A stretch of DNA of 64,000 bases, from positions 1,054,001-1,118,000 of the forward strand of contig CP075368.1 of assembly GCA_019454185.1 (NCBI GenBank), read 5' to 3'. The translations under genes and the position numbers were made by a program. The first letter of the stretch is position 1. Each line of letters starts with the position of its first letter. Shown piece by piece: positions 7,676-14,536 of this stretch. This DNA comes from Phycisphaeraceae bacterium. GTDB lineage: Bacteria > Planctomycetota > Phycisphaerae > Phycisphaerales > UBA1924. The notes beneath the pieces are model-generated. The model made no database searches, was not told the origin of the DNA, and saw nothing but the letters and a program-made list of their open reading frames with translations.

Positions 7676-8557
7676 TCAGGCACAGATCTCCCAGCGGCGT
7701 GACCTCACCGCATCCACCACCGCCGTCGGCTGGACGTGGTCGAGGTAGCGAATCGTGGTCAACAGCGACCGGTGCCCGAGTTGGCGGGAGATGATGCCGA
7801 CATCGACGCCCTCGGATCGGAGTTGGGCGGCGTGGGTGTGCCGCAGCCCGTGCGCGTGGACGCGCTTGGCGATCCCGGCTTGGCGGCCCAATCGCTTCAT
7901 CAGACGCCGCACATACCCGGTCGTGACGGGCGTGCCGTAGGCGGTGCAGAGCAGCGGAGCGGCTGCGAGTGGGTCGCGCTGGCCGTCACCCGCCCGGCCC
8001 CGTGGGGGGTTCGCCCGTGCCGCGGCACGTTGGCCCCTGCCGCGTTCGGCGAGCCAGGTGGCCACGACGGCCGCCGCTCCGGGGTCGAGGCCCACGGCCC
8101 GGTACCGATCACCCTTCCCATGCAGCACGCGGACGATCCCGCTCTCGAGGTCTACGTCCTTGGGATGTAGGGCGAGTGCCTCGGATACCCGGAGCCCGGC
8201 CCGGTACATCAGCGTGATCAGGGCGCGGTTACGGAGGGCGACGGGGGTGTACCTGCCGCAGGCGTCGAGCAGGGCCCGGACCTCGTCGTCGGTCAGCACC
8301 TCGGGCGGCAGGCGGCGCTTGGGCTTGGGCCGACGCTGGGGTCGTGCGGCAGTTGCGGCCACGGCGGCCAAGGTTTCCACCGGTCGTTCTTCTCGTGCGA
8401 CACATGCGATACATGCGACACGTTGTTTCGCGCTCTCTCGTTCGACGCGCTCGCTCGCGGCCCATGCGGCCCTTGCGGCCCGTTGGTTGGCGACATCATG
8501 TATTTCCTGCCGCGTCCCCCTGCCCGTGTCCTTCCTGCTCGCTTGCCGTCCTCGCAT
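7676..8557 (-). CDS. Tyrosine recombinase/integrase
   Basis: The C-terminal catalytic domain of a XerC/D-type recombinase is complete: first Arg in YRAGLRVSEAL, HGLRHTHA (His-x-x-Arg), LGHRS, and the Tyr nucleophile in TTIRYLDHV near the end. The expected N-terminal SAM-like DNA-binding domain is missing; residues before about 90 are Arg/Ala-rich and translate through short-period repeats (8396-8425). I give the ATG at 8557, but the true start may lie closer to the LPPEVLTDDEVRALL segment. It could integrate the neighbouring module (10-22 kb). It is divergent from the secreted-protein gene at 8779. Confidence 0.8.
   Translation of the reverse strand: MRGRQASRKDTGRGTRQEIHDVANQRAARAAWAASERVERESAKQRVACIACVAREERPVETLAAVAATAARPQRRPKPKRRLPPEVLTDDEVRALLDACGRYTPVALRNRALITLMYRAGLRVSEALALHPKDVDLESGIVRVLHGKGDRYRAVGLDPGAAAVVATWLAERGRGQRAAARANPPRGRAGDGQRDPLAAAPLLCTAYGTPVTTGYVRRLMKRLGRQAGIAKRVHAHGLRHTHAAQLRSEGVDVGIISRQLGHRSLLTTIRYLDHVQPTAVVDAVRSRRWEICA
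8396..8425. repeat. Short-period repeat, left copy of an inverted pair
   Basis: Three 9-base units of the form GCGAYACAT in tandem, ending CACGTTG. The reverse complement recurs at 10144-10172 with the C/T positions swapped between units. Nearby are further GCGGCC/CATGCGGCC words (8459-8482). The copy lies inside the N-terminal reading frame of the tyrosine recombinase. Confidence 0.6.
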
Positions 8558-8778
8558 CCCGTTGCTCCCGCTGGGGTTACCGCTGGGGAGGCCGTTCGCG
8601 GGAGCATCCCGCGGCTTCGTTCCGGCGACCAAAGCGGTACCGGTTGATGGAGGGGCGAGCAGGCGAGGATTGCAAGCACATGAAGTTTGCGAATCGAGTC
8701 GCTGCGGCATTGTGCCAAGTGCAGCACTCGGTAACATGCAAACTTTCCGATCGGACGAAACAAGCGGGAGTGATCGTG

Positions 8779-9846
8779 ATGCGAATTCAGTGTGCGCGCG
8801 TCTTGGCCTTGTCTGCTGCAATCGGAATGTGCTGTGCTGGCGCATCCGCCCAGATCACCATCCCGACCGTGCCGATCGGCAACCCCGGCAATGCGCCGGA
8901 CCCGTTCACGGGCAATCTCTACGGCTCGGTGGCGTACACCTACAACATCGGGCAGACCGAGGTAACCAACGCGCAGTACGCGGCGTTCCTGAACGCCAAG
9001 GCCGCGTCGGACCCGTTCGACCTGTACAACACGAACATGGCTGGGTCGGTGGGCGGCATCACCCGCTCGGGCTCGCCGGGCTCATACACCTACTCGACCG
9101 TCAGCGGCCGGGCGAATAACCCGGTGAACTTCGTATCCTTCTGGGATGCGTGCAGGTTCGCCAACTGGCTGCACAACGGCCAGAGCGACGGCGACACAGA
9201 GACTGGTGCGTACACGCTGACGCCCGACGGCATCTGGTTCAACACCATCACCCGCAACGTGGGGTGGCAGTGGGCGGTGACGAGCGAGGATGAGTGGTAC
9301 AAGGCCGCGTACCACCAGCCCGCCAGCGCGGGCGGCGATAGCGACAACTACTGGCTGTACCCGACATCGAGCAACACGATCAACACCTCGCAGGCGAACT
9401 ACAACAGCGTCATCGGCAACACCACGCCCGTCGGCTCGTACGCCGCGAACTTCTACGGCACGTTCGACATGGGCGGGAACGTGTGGGAGTGGAACGAGGC
9501 CGTCATTTTCGGCAACCTCCGCAGCCACCGCGGCGGGTCGTACAACGAAAGCGATTTCTTCCAGCGGGCCGACAACCGCATGGACATCAACGGGGGGGGC
9601 CACGGCTTCAACCTCGGGTTTCGTGTCTCCCAAGCTATTGGCCTGCCATCATGTCCCGCTGACTACAACGGCTCCGGAGACGTGGGCGACATCATCGACT
9701 TCCTCGACTTCATGGACGACTTCGGGTCGTGCACCAATCTCCCCGCGCCCTGCGGCCAGTTCGGCAACCCCGACATCAACGGCGACACGATCGTGGATAT
9801 CGTGGACTTCCTCGACTTCATCGATGCGTTCGCGCAAGGGTGTTGA
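8779..9846 (+). CDS. Secreted formylglycine-generating-enzyme-like (SUMF1) protein with dockerin-like tail
   Basis: A 355-residue exported protein. Residues 1-24 form a signal peptide with a hydrophobic core and ASA cleavage site. Residues about 45-290 carry a FGE-sulfatase/C-type-lectin-like fold: QTEVTNAQYAAFLNA, NPVNFVSFWDACRFANWL, VTSEDEWYKAAYH, GTFDMGGNVWEWNE, SHRGGSYNES and GFRVSQ. The tail (about 294-355) has two EF-hand/dockerin-like repeats, DYNGSGDVGDIIDFLDFM and DINGDTIVDIVDFLDFI, ending in GC, a pattern I know from Phycisphaerae exported proteins. I chose the ATG at 8779 because the signal peptide starts there and GGGAG lies upstream (8765-8769). Whether it modifies sulfatases or only binds ligands is open. 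Confidence 0.85.
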   Translation: MRIQCARVLALSAAIGMCCAGASAQITIPTVPIGNPGNAPDPFTGNLYGSVAYTYNIGQTEVTNAQYAAFLNAKAASDPFDLYNTNMAGSVGGITRSGSPGSYTYSTVSGRANNPVNFVSFWDACRFANWLHNGQSDGDTETGAYTLTPDGIWFNTITRNVGWQWAVTSEDEWYKAAYHQPASAGGDSDNYWLYPTSSNTINTSQANYNSVIGNTTPVGSYAANFYGTFDMGGNVWEWNEAVIFGNLRSHRGGSYNESDFFQRADNRMDINGGGHGFNLGFRVSQAIGLPSCPADYNGSGDVGDIIDFLDFMDDFGSCTNLPAPCGQFGNPDINGDTIVDIVDFLDFIDAFAQGC

Positions 9847-10346
9847 GGCAGTCGGCTTCTCGCCGCCGGGCTCTGTGCCTTCCCAAGTTCCGACCTCCGG
9901 TGATGCTGTTGTGGCATTGCGCTGGTTCTGTGACGGGAGCGGTGGCCGATCAGCAGAACGTGGGGTATATTGGTCGTAGATCCTCCCAAGACGCTGTTGC
10001 GACTGGTTGATCAGCAGCATCCGCGTCGCGGCCCGATCGGGCCAAGCGTCTTCAGCAGCCAGCCTCTTCCTCAACGGGAAGGGGCTGGTTTCATGGTGGG
10101 GCCGCATGGTCCGCGCGACGCTCGCACTGCAGAAGTCGTGTTTCAACGTATCGCATGTGTCGCATGTATCGCGGCATGGCAGAACACATGGTGCAAAGCA
10201 TGGCCGCAACGGCCGCACGGCCCCGGGCTGCACTCCATCCCCCAGCCCCGCTTTCAATCGCGGAACGTAGCCCACGGATGCCGCGTTCCCGCACCCGGCG
10301 TGAGCGTCTTCCCAGTCAACGGGCCGCATGGGCCGCACGGGTCCAC
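9847..10346. other. Intergenic stretch with repeats, no gene
   Basis: Between the secreted protein gene and the convergent zinc-finger gene I see no supported coding region; open frames here are antisense artefacts. It holds the right copy of the GCGAYACAT repeat (10144-10172) and GC-rich words related to CATGCGGCC (about 10198-10222 and 10321-10340). Confidence 0.6.
10144..10172. repeat. Short-period repeat, right copy of an inverted pair
   Basis: Reads CAACGTATCGCATGTGTCGC followed by ATGTATCGC. Its reverse complement is three GCGAYACAT units matching 8396-8425 in inverted orientation, both ending at a GTTG/CAAC edge. Together the copies bracket the recombinase 5' region and the secreted-protein gene. 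Confidence 0.6.
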
Positions 10347-11021
10347 CTACGCCGTCGCGTCCCTTGCCGCCCGCACGGCCGCTGCCACGCGCTTGGTCAG
10401 GTCGTGCGCTTCGTCGGCGGTCGCATCGAGCGCCTCCCGCGCCAGACGCATCTGCTCCTCCCACGGCGTACCGGGAGGTGGGGGAACGTGCTTGTTCGGG
10501 TCCAGATTCGCCAGGCGCTCCGCCTCCCGGAAGTCCCCGCGGGCCCACGCCAGCGTCTCCTGGATGTGCCGGTACGTCTCGCCGTCGGTGTGCTCGGGCT
10601 TCACCAGCGCCAAGCCCGGCTCGCGCGCTGCCTTCAGGGCGCAGATCCGGTGCGTGAGCATGTTGTCGCGGGCGCGGCTCTCGGCGTCGTCGCGCTGCGA
10701 CTGCCGCTCCATCCGAGTCAGACGCGACCTCAGCGATCGCATGGGCGGCTCCTCCTGGCTACGACGTGACGCGAACGTCCCGCCCGCCGCGAGCCACTGC
10801 TCCAGCGGGTTCGGCGCGGCCTTGTCGAGGATCACCAGCCGAGGGTGCGACACGCGCCCGCAGCGGTCGCACCCGATCCGGTCGCCGGGCTTGGTGGTCA
10901 GATCGCACTCGGGCGGCCCCTGCACGAAGTGCTGCGGCCAGCCGCGCCCGTTGCACCTCGGGCACGCCCCGACGATGCCGCGCCGCTCCTCCAGCCGCTT
11001 CAGCCGTCCGGTCAGGCGCAT
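10347..11021 (-). CDS. Zinc-finger hypothetical protein of the phage-like module
   Basis: A 224-residue protein starting MRLTGRLKRLEERRG, 10 bases inside the end of the preceding HTH gene. The N-terminal part has a zinc ribbon: CPRCNGRGWP at about 20-29 and CDRCGRVSHPRLVIL about 30 residues later. The middle is charged and helical (LRSRLTRMERQSQRDD). The C-terminus is a short helical domain (EEQMRLAREALDATADEA) that recurs as a relic at 5389-5604. No function known to me. Overlap with a terminase-small-like HTH gene suggests a DNA-handling role. Confidence 0.6.
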   Translation of the reverse strand: MRLTGRLKRLEERRGIVGACPRCNGRGWPQHFVQGPPECDLTTKPGDRIGCDRCGRVSHPRLVILDKAAPNPLEQWLAAGGTFASRRSQEEPPMRSLRSRLTRMERQSQRDDAESRARDNMLTHRICALKAAREPGLALVKPEHTDGETYRHIQETLAWARGDFREAERLANLDPNKHVPPPPGTPWEEQMRLAREALDATADEAHDLTKRVAAAVRAARDATA

Positions 11022-11452
11022 GCTCGATCCCCCCAACTGACTTGCTGTGGTGATGGCGGCGTACTCGACGCCTCCTTCATCGACCGCTCCAGGTCGTCCA
11101 CGCGCGTCGCAAGGTCGTCGAGTTCGATCGACTCGCGGCTGAACTTCAGGAGCGCCGTCGCGGCCGAGACGCGGCTGCTCATCGGCGCGGACGTGTCGGC
11201 CATGATCTTCGCGAGCACCTGCACCGCCACCGGCGCGAACTTCTGACTGGCCGCCATCGCCTGCGAGAACGACTCCCTCCGCGCCTTGCGGAACGCCTTC
11301 GAGAAGTTCGGGTCGTCCATCCACCGGTACATCGTGCGGCGACCAACGCCCGCGGCCTTGGCGGCGTGCGCAACCGTGGGCTCGTCGAGCAGCGCGAGGA
11401 TCGCCTTCTCCTGCGCCGTCGTCAGACCCGAACTGGACCTTCGTGTTGCCAA
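11012..11452 (-). CDS. Helix-turn-helix protein, terminase-small-subunit-like
   Basis: A 146-residue protein. The N-terminus (about 10-60) is a homeodomain-like HTH: LTTAQEKAILALLDEPTVAH, then AAKAAGVGRRTMYRWMDDP and FSKAFRKARR. The layout, an HTH followed by a helical region and a short coiled coil (LDDLATRVDDLERSMKEA), resembles phage terminase small subunits and related DNA-binding proteins. No large terminase subunit follows, so a packaging role is doubtful and a regulatory one is as likely. It is divergent from the rightward genes starting at 11721. Confidence 0.6.
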   Translation of the reverse strand: MATRRSSSGLTTAQEKAILALLDEPTVAHAAKAAGVGRRTMYRWMDDPNFSKAFRKARRESFSQAMAASQKFAPVAVQVLAKIMADTSAPMSSRVSAATALLKFSRESIELDDLATRVDDLERSMKEASSTPPSPQQVSWGDRACA

Positions 11453-11545
11453 CGTGTGCCCCCATGCGCCGCGCTCACGCGGCCCCCGCGACCCCTGACC
11501 CCATCACATGCCTTCGCACCCGCCCGCACCCCGTCGCACCTGCTT

Positions 11546-11561
11546 GTAGGCAACTGCCTAC
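11546..11561. promoter_or_regulatory. 16-base palindrome in a divergent intergenic region
   Basis: GTAGGCA-AC-TGCCTAC has perfect 7-base arms with a 2-base centre. It lies between the leftward HTH gene and the rightward genes from 11721, where an operator would be expected. The HTH protein at 11012 is a candidate binder; this is inference. Confidence 0.4.
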
Positions 11562-11621
11562 TTGCGCCCCCACATGTCCGCCCTGCTTGCCCACTTGCCC
11601 ACAAACCCCTCGGAATCCGCT

Positions 11622-11638
11622 GGAATACAGCATATTCC
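11622..11638. promoter_or_regulatory. Second palindrome, GGAATA-5-TATTCC
   Basis: GGAATA (11622-11627) and TATTCC (11633-11638) face each other across five bases, about 80 bases upstream of the small gene at 11721. Possible operator; the AT content stands out from its GC-rich surroundings. Confidence 0.35.
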
Positions 11639-11720
11639 GGCCGCTGACGCCTTGCATGTGTACGCGTGTCATGGCTTGATGTGTTCCACGTGGGCGAAGC
11701 CGCCCGCGAAGGAGAACGCC

Positions 11721-11972
11721 ATGACGCACGCGAACCAGATCTCGTCGTTCCACCAACTCAAGGCCGCCGCGAGGGCGGCGCACGAGCGCCTCGGGCTTCG
11801 CCACCAACCGGTGGTGGTCCGCAGCGATGAGAGCGCTTTCAGCATCGCCGACCACACCAGCGCGGGGACGGTGTTGCTGGGCGAGGGCGCGTACTGGGTG
11901 GTCTGCCTCGCCGACGCCGAGCGGCTGGTGAACGCCGGGTACGAGTACGCCCCGAGGCCGACGAGCCGCTGA
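11721..11972 (+). CDS. Small hypothetical protein
   Basis: An 83-residue protein, MTHANQISSFHQLKAAARAA onwards. The ATG at 11721 is supported by GAAGGAG at 11708-11714. The longer open frame upstream is unsupported. The body (VVVRSDESAFSIADHTSAGT, then VLLGEGAYWVVCLADAERL) reads as a small alpha/beta protein with no motif I recognise. First of five small same-strand genes with good ribosome binding sites, as is usual in phage or plasmid modules. Confidence 0.6.
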   Translation: MTHANQISSFHQLKAAARAAHERLGLRHQPVVVRSDESAFSIADHTSAGTVLLGEGAYWVVCLADAERLVNAGYEYAPRPTSR

Positions 11973-12011
11973 ACCAACGACCAACGCACTACACACCGAA
12001 GGAGACGATTC

Positions 12012-12383
12012 ATGACGAACCCCCACGACCCCCACGACCCCCACGCCCCCCACGCCAAACATCATCTCAACCGCAAGCCCTCGCTCGACGCGCTGGCCAA
12101 GCGACACGACCTCGACGAGGAACTCGACTGGGCCAAGGCGGAACTCCTGCTGGAGACCTTGGAGACTCGCGGTCGCGACGCCTTGGACTTCCACGAGATC
12201 CCGGTCTGGTCGATCCGGGACATCGTGCGGCACGCCTTCGAGAGCGGGTACAGGTCCGGCTTGCACGCTGGCTACCGCCAGGGGCGAAGCGATGCCTGCG
12301 ACGAGGCACGCGGCAAGGAGGCCCGAACCCAGCCCCGCAACCCCGACCTCGTAGACCGATCCACAACCGACCCGACGACCTGA
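12012..12383 (+). CDS. Small hypothetical protein with His/Pro-rich repeated N-terminus
   Basis: A 123-residue protein with AAGGAG upstream. The N-terminus is made of tandem 9-base repeats giving MTNPHDPHDPHAPHAKHH, a histidine-rich stretch that could bind metal. The rest is charged and helical (LDEELDWAKAELLLETLETR, then FESGYRSGLHAGYRQGRSDA). The second segment resembles small phage proteins with GY.xG repeats. The stop codon runs straight into a terminator stem (12382-12425). Confidence 0.6.
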   Translation: MTNPHDPHDPHAPHAKHHLNRKPSLDALAKRHDLDEELDWAKAELLLETLETRGRDALDFHEIPVWSIRDIVRHAFESGYRSGLHAGYRQGRSDACDEARGKEARTQPRNPDLVDRSTTDPTT

Positions 12384-12425
12384 AGCCCGCCCCAACGAGA
12401 GTTGACGGCGGGCTTCGCTGCTTTT
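12382..12425 (+). terminator. Rho-independent-type terminator
   Basis: Perfect 10-base stem GAAGCCCGCC (12382-12391) / GGCGGGCTTC (12407-12416) with a 15-base loop, followed by GCTGCTTTT. It begins within the stop codon of the preceding gene. Confidence 0.7.
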
Positions 12426-12482
12426 GGACCCAGTACCACCGGGCGCGACCACGCGCTCCCCACCACAGACAGGAGCACCACC

Positions 12483-12734
12483 ATGCACGACACCGACCTT
12501 CAGGACATCCTGCTCAACGCCATCCAGAACATCCTCGACGCCCGTGAGGAGATCGAGGGCGAGGACGACGACATCGCCCTTGCGGAGATCGCCCGCGACA
12601 TGGTCAACGACCTTGACGACCTCGCGAGCGTCACGACCTTCGAGCGGGCCGGATTGATGACGACCAACGCCGGGATCGTGCTGCGCTTCGGCGACGGCTC
12701 GGTCTTCCAGGTCTCGATCGTCCAGAGCAGGTGA
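12483..12734 (+). CDS. Small acidic hypothetical protein
   Basis: An 83-residue protein from the ATG at 12483 with AGGAG at 12471-12475. It is strongly acidic and helical in the first half (ILDAREEIEGEDDDIALAEI), with a small beta C-terminus (GIVLRFGDGSVFQVSIVQSR). No family recognised. The acidity could suit an anti-restriction or DNA-mimic role, but there is no specific support for that. Confidence 0.55.
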   Translation: MHDTDLQDILLNAIQNILDAREEIEGEDDDIALAEIARDMVNDLDDLASVTTFERAGLMTTNAGIVLRFGDGSVFQVSIVQSR

Positions 12735-12836
12735 AACCCCCCACGAGCGACCCCACGCGCCACTCCGGGACACCGGTGCCAGCGCGCTTCCCCGGAGCGA
12801 TGTGCGCCGGGTTCCACACCCACGACGGAGAACGTC

Positions 12837-13490
12837 ATGTCGAAGAAGACCAAGACCACCAAGCCCGCATCCACCAATGAGATCAGCGCCAACGACAAGG
12901 CACGCGCCGACGCGCTGGCCAAGTTGAACGCGGCACCCGCCAAGGATGCCACCAAGCGGACCAAGCCATCGCGCGGGTCCAAGCCCGAGGGGTGGGAGAA
13001 CGACCCGCTTGAGAACGACGCGGCACTTGAGGCCGCTCTTGCGGGAACGAACGCGGCCCCGACGCCGCCCACGATCGCCCACGGCACGAAGCCCGCCAAG
13101 GGTGGCGGCAAGAACGCCAAGGCCGCCAAGGGAACGCCCACGGGCGAACCTCGGGCGACGGGTGGCAAGACGGCCAAGGGTGCGAAGGACGCAAAGACCC
13201 CCAAGGCCAAGCCAGCCAAGCCCAAGCGCATCTCCGCGCTCGACGCCGCCGCGAAGGTTCTCGCCGAGTCCGACCGCCCGCTCCGCGCCATCGACATGAT
13301 CGAGGTGATGCACGCACGCGGTCTGTGGACCAGCCCCGGCGGCAAGACGCCCGAGGCCACGCTTTACGCCGCCATCACCCGCGAGATCGCCGCCAAAGGG
13401 ACCGACGCCCGCTTCAAGAAGGTCGATCGCGGGATGTTCGCCAGCACCCCAGCGGCCCCCGCGACCGCCAAGTCCGGGAAGGGCGGGTGA
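12837..13490 (+). CDS. HARE-HTH domain protein with histone-H1-like basic tail
   Basis: A 217-residue protein. Residues 1 to about 130 are a Lys/Ala/Pro-rich low-complexity segment (KPAKGGGKNAKAAKG and similar), like histone H1 tails. Residues about 133-205 form a HARE-HTH winged helix: SALDAAAKVLAESDRPLRAI, then DMIEVMHARGLWTSPGGKT and TLYAAITREI. HARE-HTH domains occur in restriction and chromatin-linked proteins and are thought to read modified DNA. A nucleoid-binding or modification-sensing role in this module is therefore plausible. The domain call is fairly sure. Confidence 0.75.
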   Translation: MSKKTKTTKPASTNEISANDKARADALAKLNAAPAKDATKRTKPSRGSKPEGWENDPLENDAALEAALAGTNAAPTPPTIAHGTKPAKGGGKNAKAAKGTPTGEPRATGGKTAKGAKDAKTPKAKPAKPKRISALDAAAKVLAESDRPLRAIDMIEVMHARGLWTSPGGKTPEATLYAAITREIAAKGTDARFKKVDRGMFASTPAAPATAKSGKGG

Positions 13491-13493
13491 GCC

Positions 13494-13760
13494 ATGACGA
13501 CCATGACGCCCGACCTGAGTTCCCCCGAGTTCGATCCCCGCGACGCCGTCCTTGAGGCTGCGCTCGCGCTCCTCGAAGCCCGCATCTCGCACATGCTGAC
13601 GGTTGACGAGTGGGTGGCCCTCGCCCGCGCGGTGGCGAAGTGCCAAGGCATGCAGACGGTCGGCTACCTGACCGACCGTGACCTCGATCAGGTCGTCGAG
13701 GACGAGGTGGACTGGGACACCGAACGCGACGGCGCGCTGCCCGAAGCAGAATCGCTCTGA
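13494..13760 (+). CDS. Small hypothetical protein
   Basis: An 88-residue acidic protein starting four bases after the HARE-HTH stop, so likely co-transcribed with it. Mostly helical (DAVLEAALALLEARISHMLT, WVALARAVAKCQGM) with an acidic tail (DQVVEDEVDWDTERDG). No family recognised. A terminator follows at 13789-13814. Confidence 0.5.
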   Translation: MTTMTPDLSSPEFDPRDAVLEAALALLEARISHMLTVDEWVALARAVAKCQGMQTVGYLTDRDLDQVVEDEVDWDTERDGALPEAESL

Positions 13761-13788
13761 TCGGACCCCTGAGGCCCGAGAACAACCC

Positions 13789-13814
13789 CACCTCGGCCTA
13801 TGGCCGGGGTGTTT
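13789..13814 (+). terminator. Stem-loop terminator
   Basis: CACCTCGGCC (13789-13798) pairs with GGCCGGGGTG (13802-13811) with one G-T pair and a 3-base loop, followed by TTT. It closes the small-gene run and precedes a new promoter. Confidence 0.55.
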
Positions 13815-13841
13815 GTGCGGCGGCATCCCGCAGCTCATGCC

Positions 13842-13869
13842 TTGCGAGCAAACCGCCGAAGTGTATACT
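13842..13869 (+). promoter_or_regulatory. Sigma-70-type promoter of the antitoxin/toxin operon
   Basis: TTGCGA (13842-13847), a 16-base spacer, then TATACT (13864-13869). It lies 38 bases upstream of the antitoxin start. The following GTATACTTCGTATGTAC region contains short inverted words where the antitoxin could autorepress. Confidence 0.6.
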
Positions 13870-13907
13870 TCGTATGTACGATGTAGTAACGGTTCCCGGA
13901 GGCCCCC

Positions 13908-14135
13908 ATGATCAAGACACTCACCAAGCACGGCAACAGCTACGCGCTGGTCATCGACAAGCCGATCCTCGAACTCCTGAACTTCGAGCCGGGCGCTCCC
14001 TTGGAAGTCAGCACCGACGGGAAGGTGCTGACGATCAGCCGGGCAAGCGACGCTAGCCGCGATGGCCGGTTGGCAAAGTCGCTCGCGAAGGTCAACGCCA
14101 AGCACGGCAAGGCCCTGAAGCGTCTTGCGGAGTGA
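13908..14135 (+). CDS. AbrB/MazE-type antitoxin
   Basis: A 75-residue swapped-hairpin (SpoVT-AbrB) DNA-binding protein: IKTLTKHGNSYALVIDKPIL, then LLNFEPGAPLEVSTDGKVLT, followed by a basic C-terminal tail expected to wrap the toxin. A GGAGG ribosome site precedes it and its own promoter is at 13842-13869. Six bases separate it from the Doc toxin, so the two form one toxin-antitoxin operon. Known AbrB-type antitoxins repress their own promoter. Confidence 0.88.
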   Translation: MIKTLTKHGNSYALVIDKPILELLNFEPGAPLEVSTDGKVLTISRASDASRDGRLAKSLAKVNAKHGKALKRLAE

Positions 14136-14141
14136 GCTCGC

Positions 14142-14528
14142 ATGACCCCGGAATGGCTGCGCGTCGATGACGTGCTGCAGATCCACCAGGATCAGATCGA
14201 GCGCTACGGCGGCAGCCCGGATCTCCGCGATCCAGGCCTGCTGACCTCCGCCGTAGAGACGCCGCGCGCCATGTTCGATGGGAGATGCCTTCACGGGGAT
14301 CTCTTTGAGATGGCAGCGGCGTACCTCTTCCACATCGTGCAGAACCATCCGTTCATGGACGGGAACAAGCGGACCGGCACAGCGGCGGCATTGGTCTTCC
14401 TCGATCTGAACGGGATCGAGATGGCCATCGACGATGACGCGCTGGTTGACCATGTGCTCGGCGTCGCGCAGGGCCGGATCGCCAAGCCGGAGATCGCCGC
14501 GTTCCTGAAGGAGCACGTCGTGGATTGA
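14142..14528 (+). CDS. doc: Doc-type (Fic fold) death-on-curing toxin
   Basis: A 128-residue Doc family protein. The catalytic Fic motif HPFMDGNKRTG is intact, preceded by a helical AAYLFHIVQN segment. It begins MTPEWLRVDDVLQIHQDQIE, typical of Doc. Known Doc toxins phosphorylate elongation factor Tu and block translation. The motif carries DGNKRT where P1 Doc has NANKRT. Paired with the AbrB-type antitoxin just upstream and convergent with the methyltransferase gene, whose stop lies eight bases away. Confidence 0.9.
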   Translation: MTPEWLRVDDVLQIHQDQIERYGGSPDLRDPGLLTSAVETPRAMFDGRCLHGDLFEMAAAYLFHIVQNHPFMDGNKRTGTAAALVFLDLNGIEMAIDDDALVDHVLGVAQGRIAKPEIAAFLKEHVVD

Positions 14529-14536
14529 AGCGTGCT

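Noticed and set aside
9970..11040. 356-codon plus-strand frame
   Set aside because: Antisense to the zinc-ribbon gene and through repeats; Arg/Ser-rich translation without motif.
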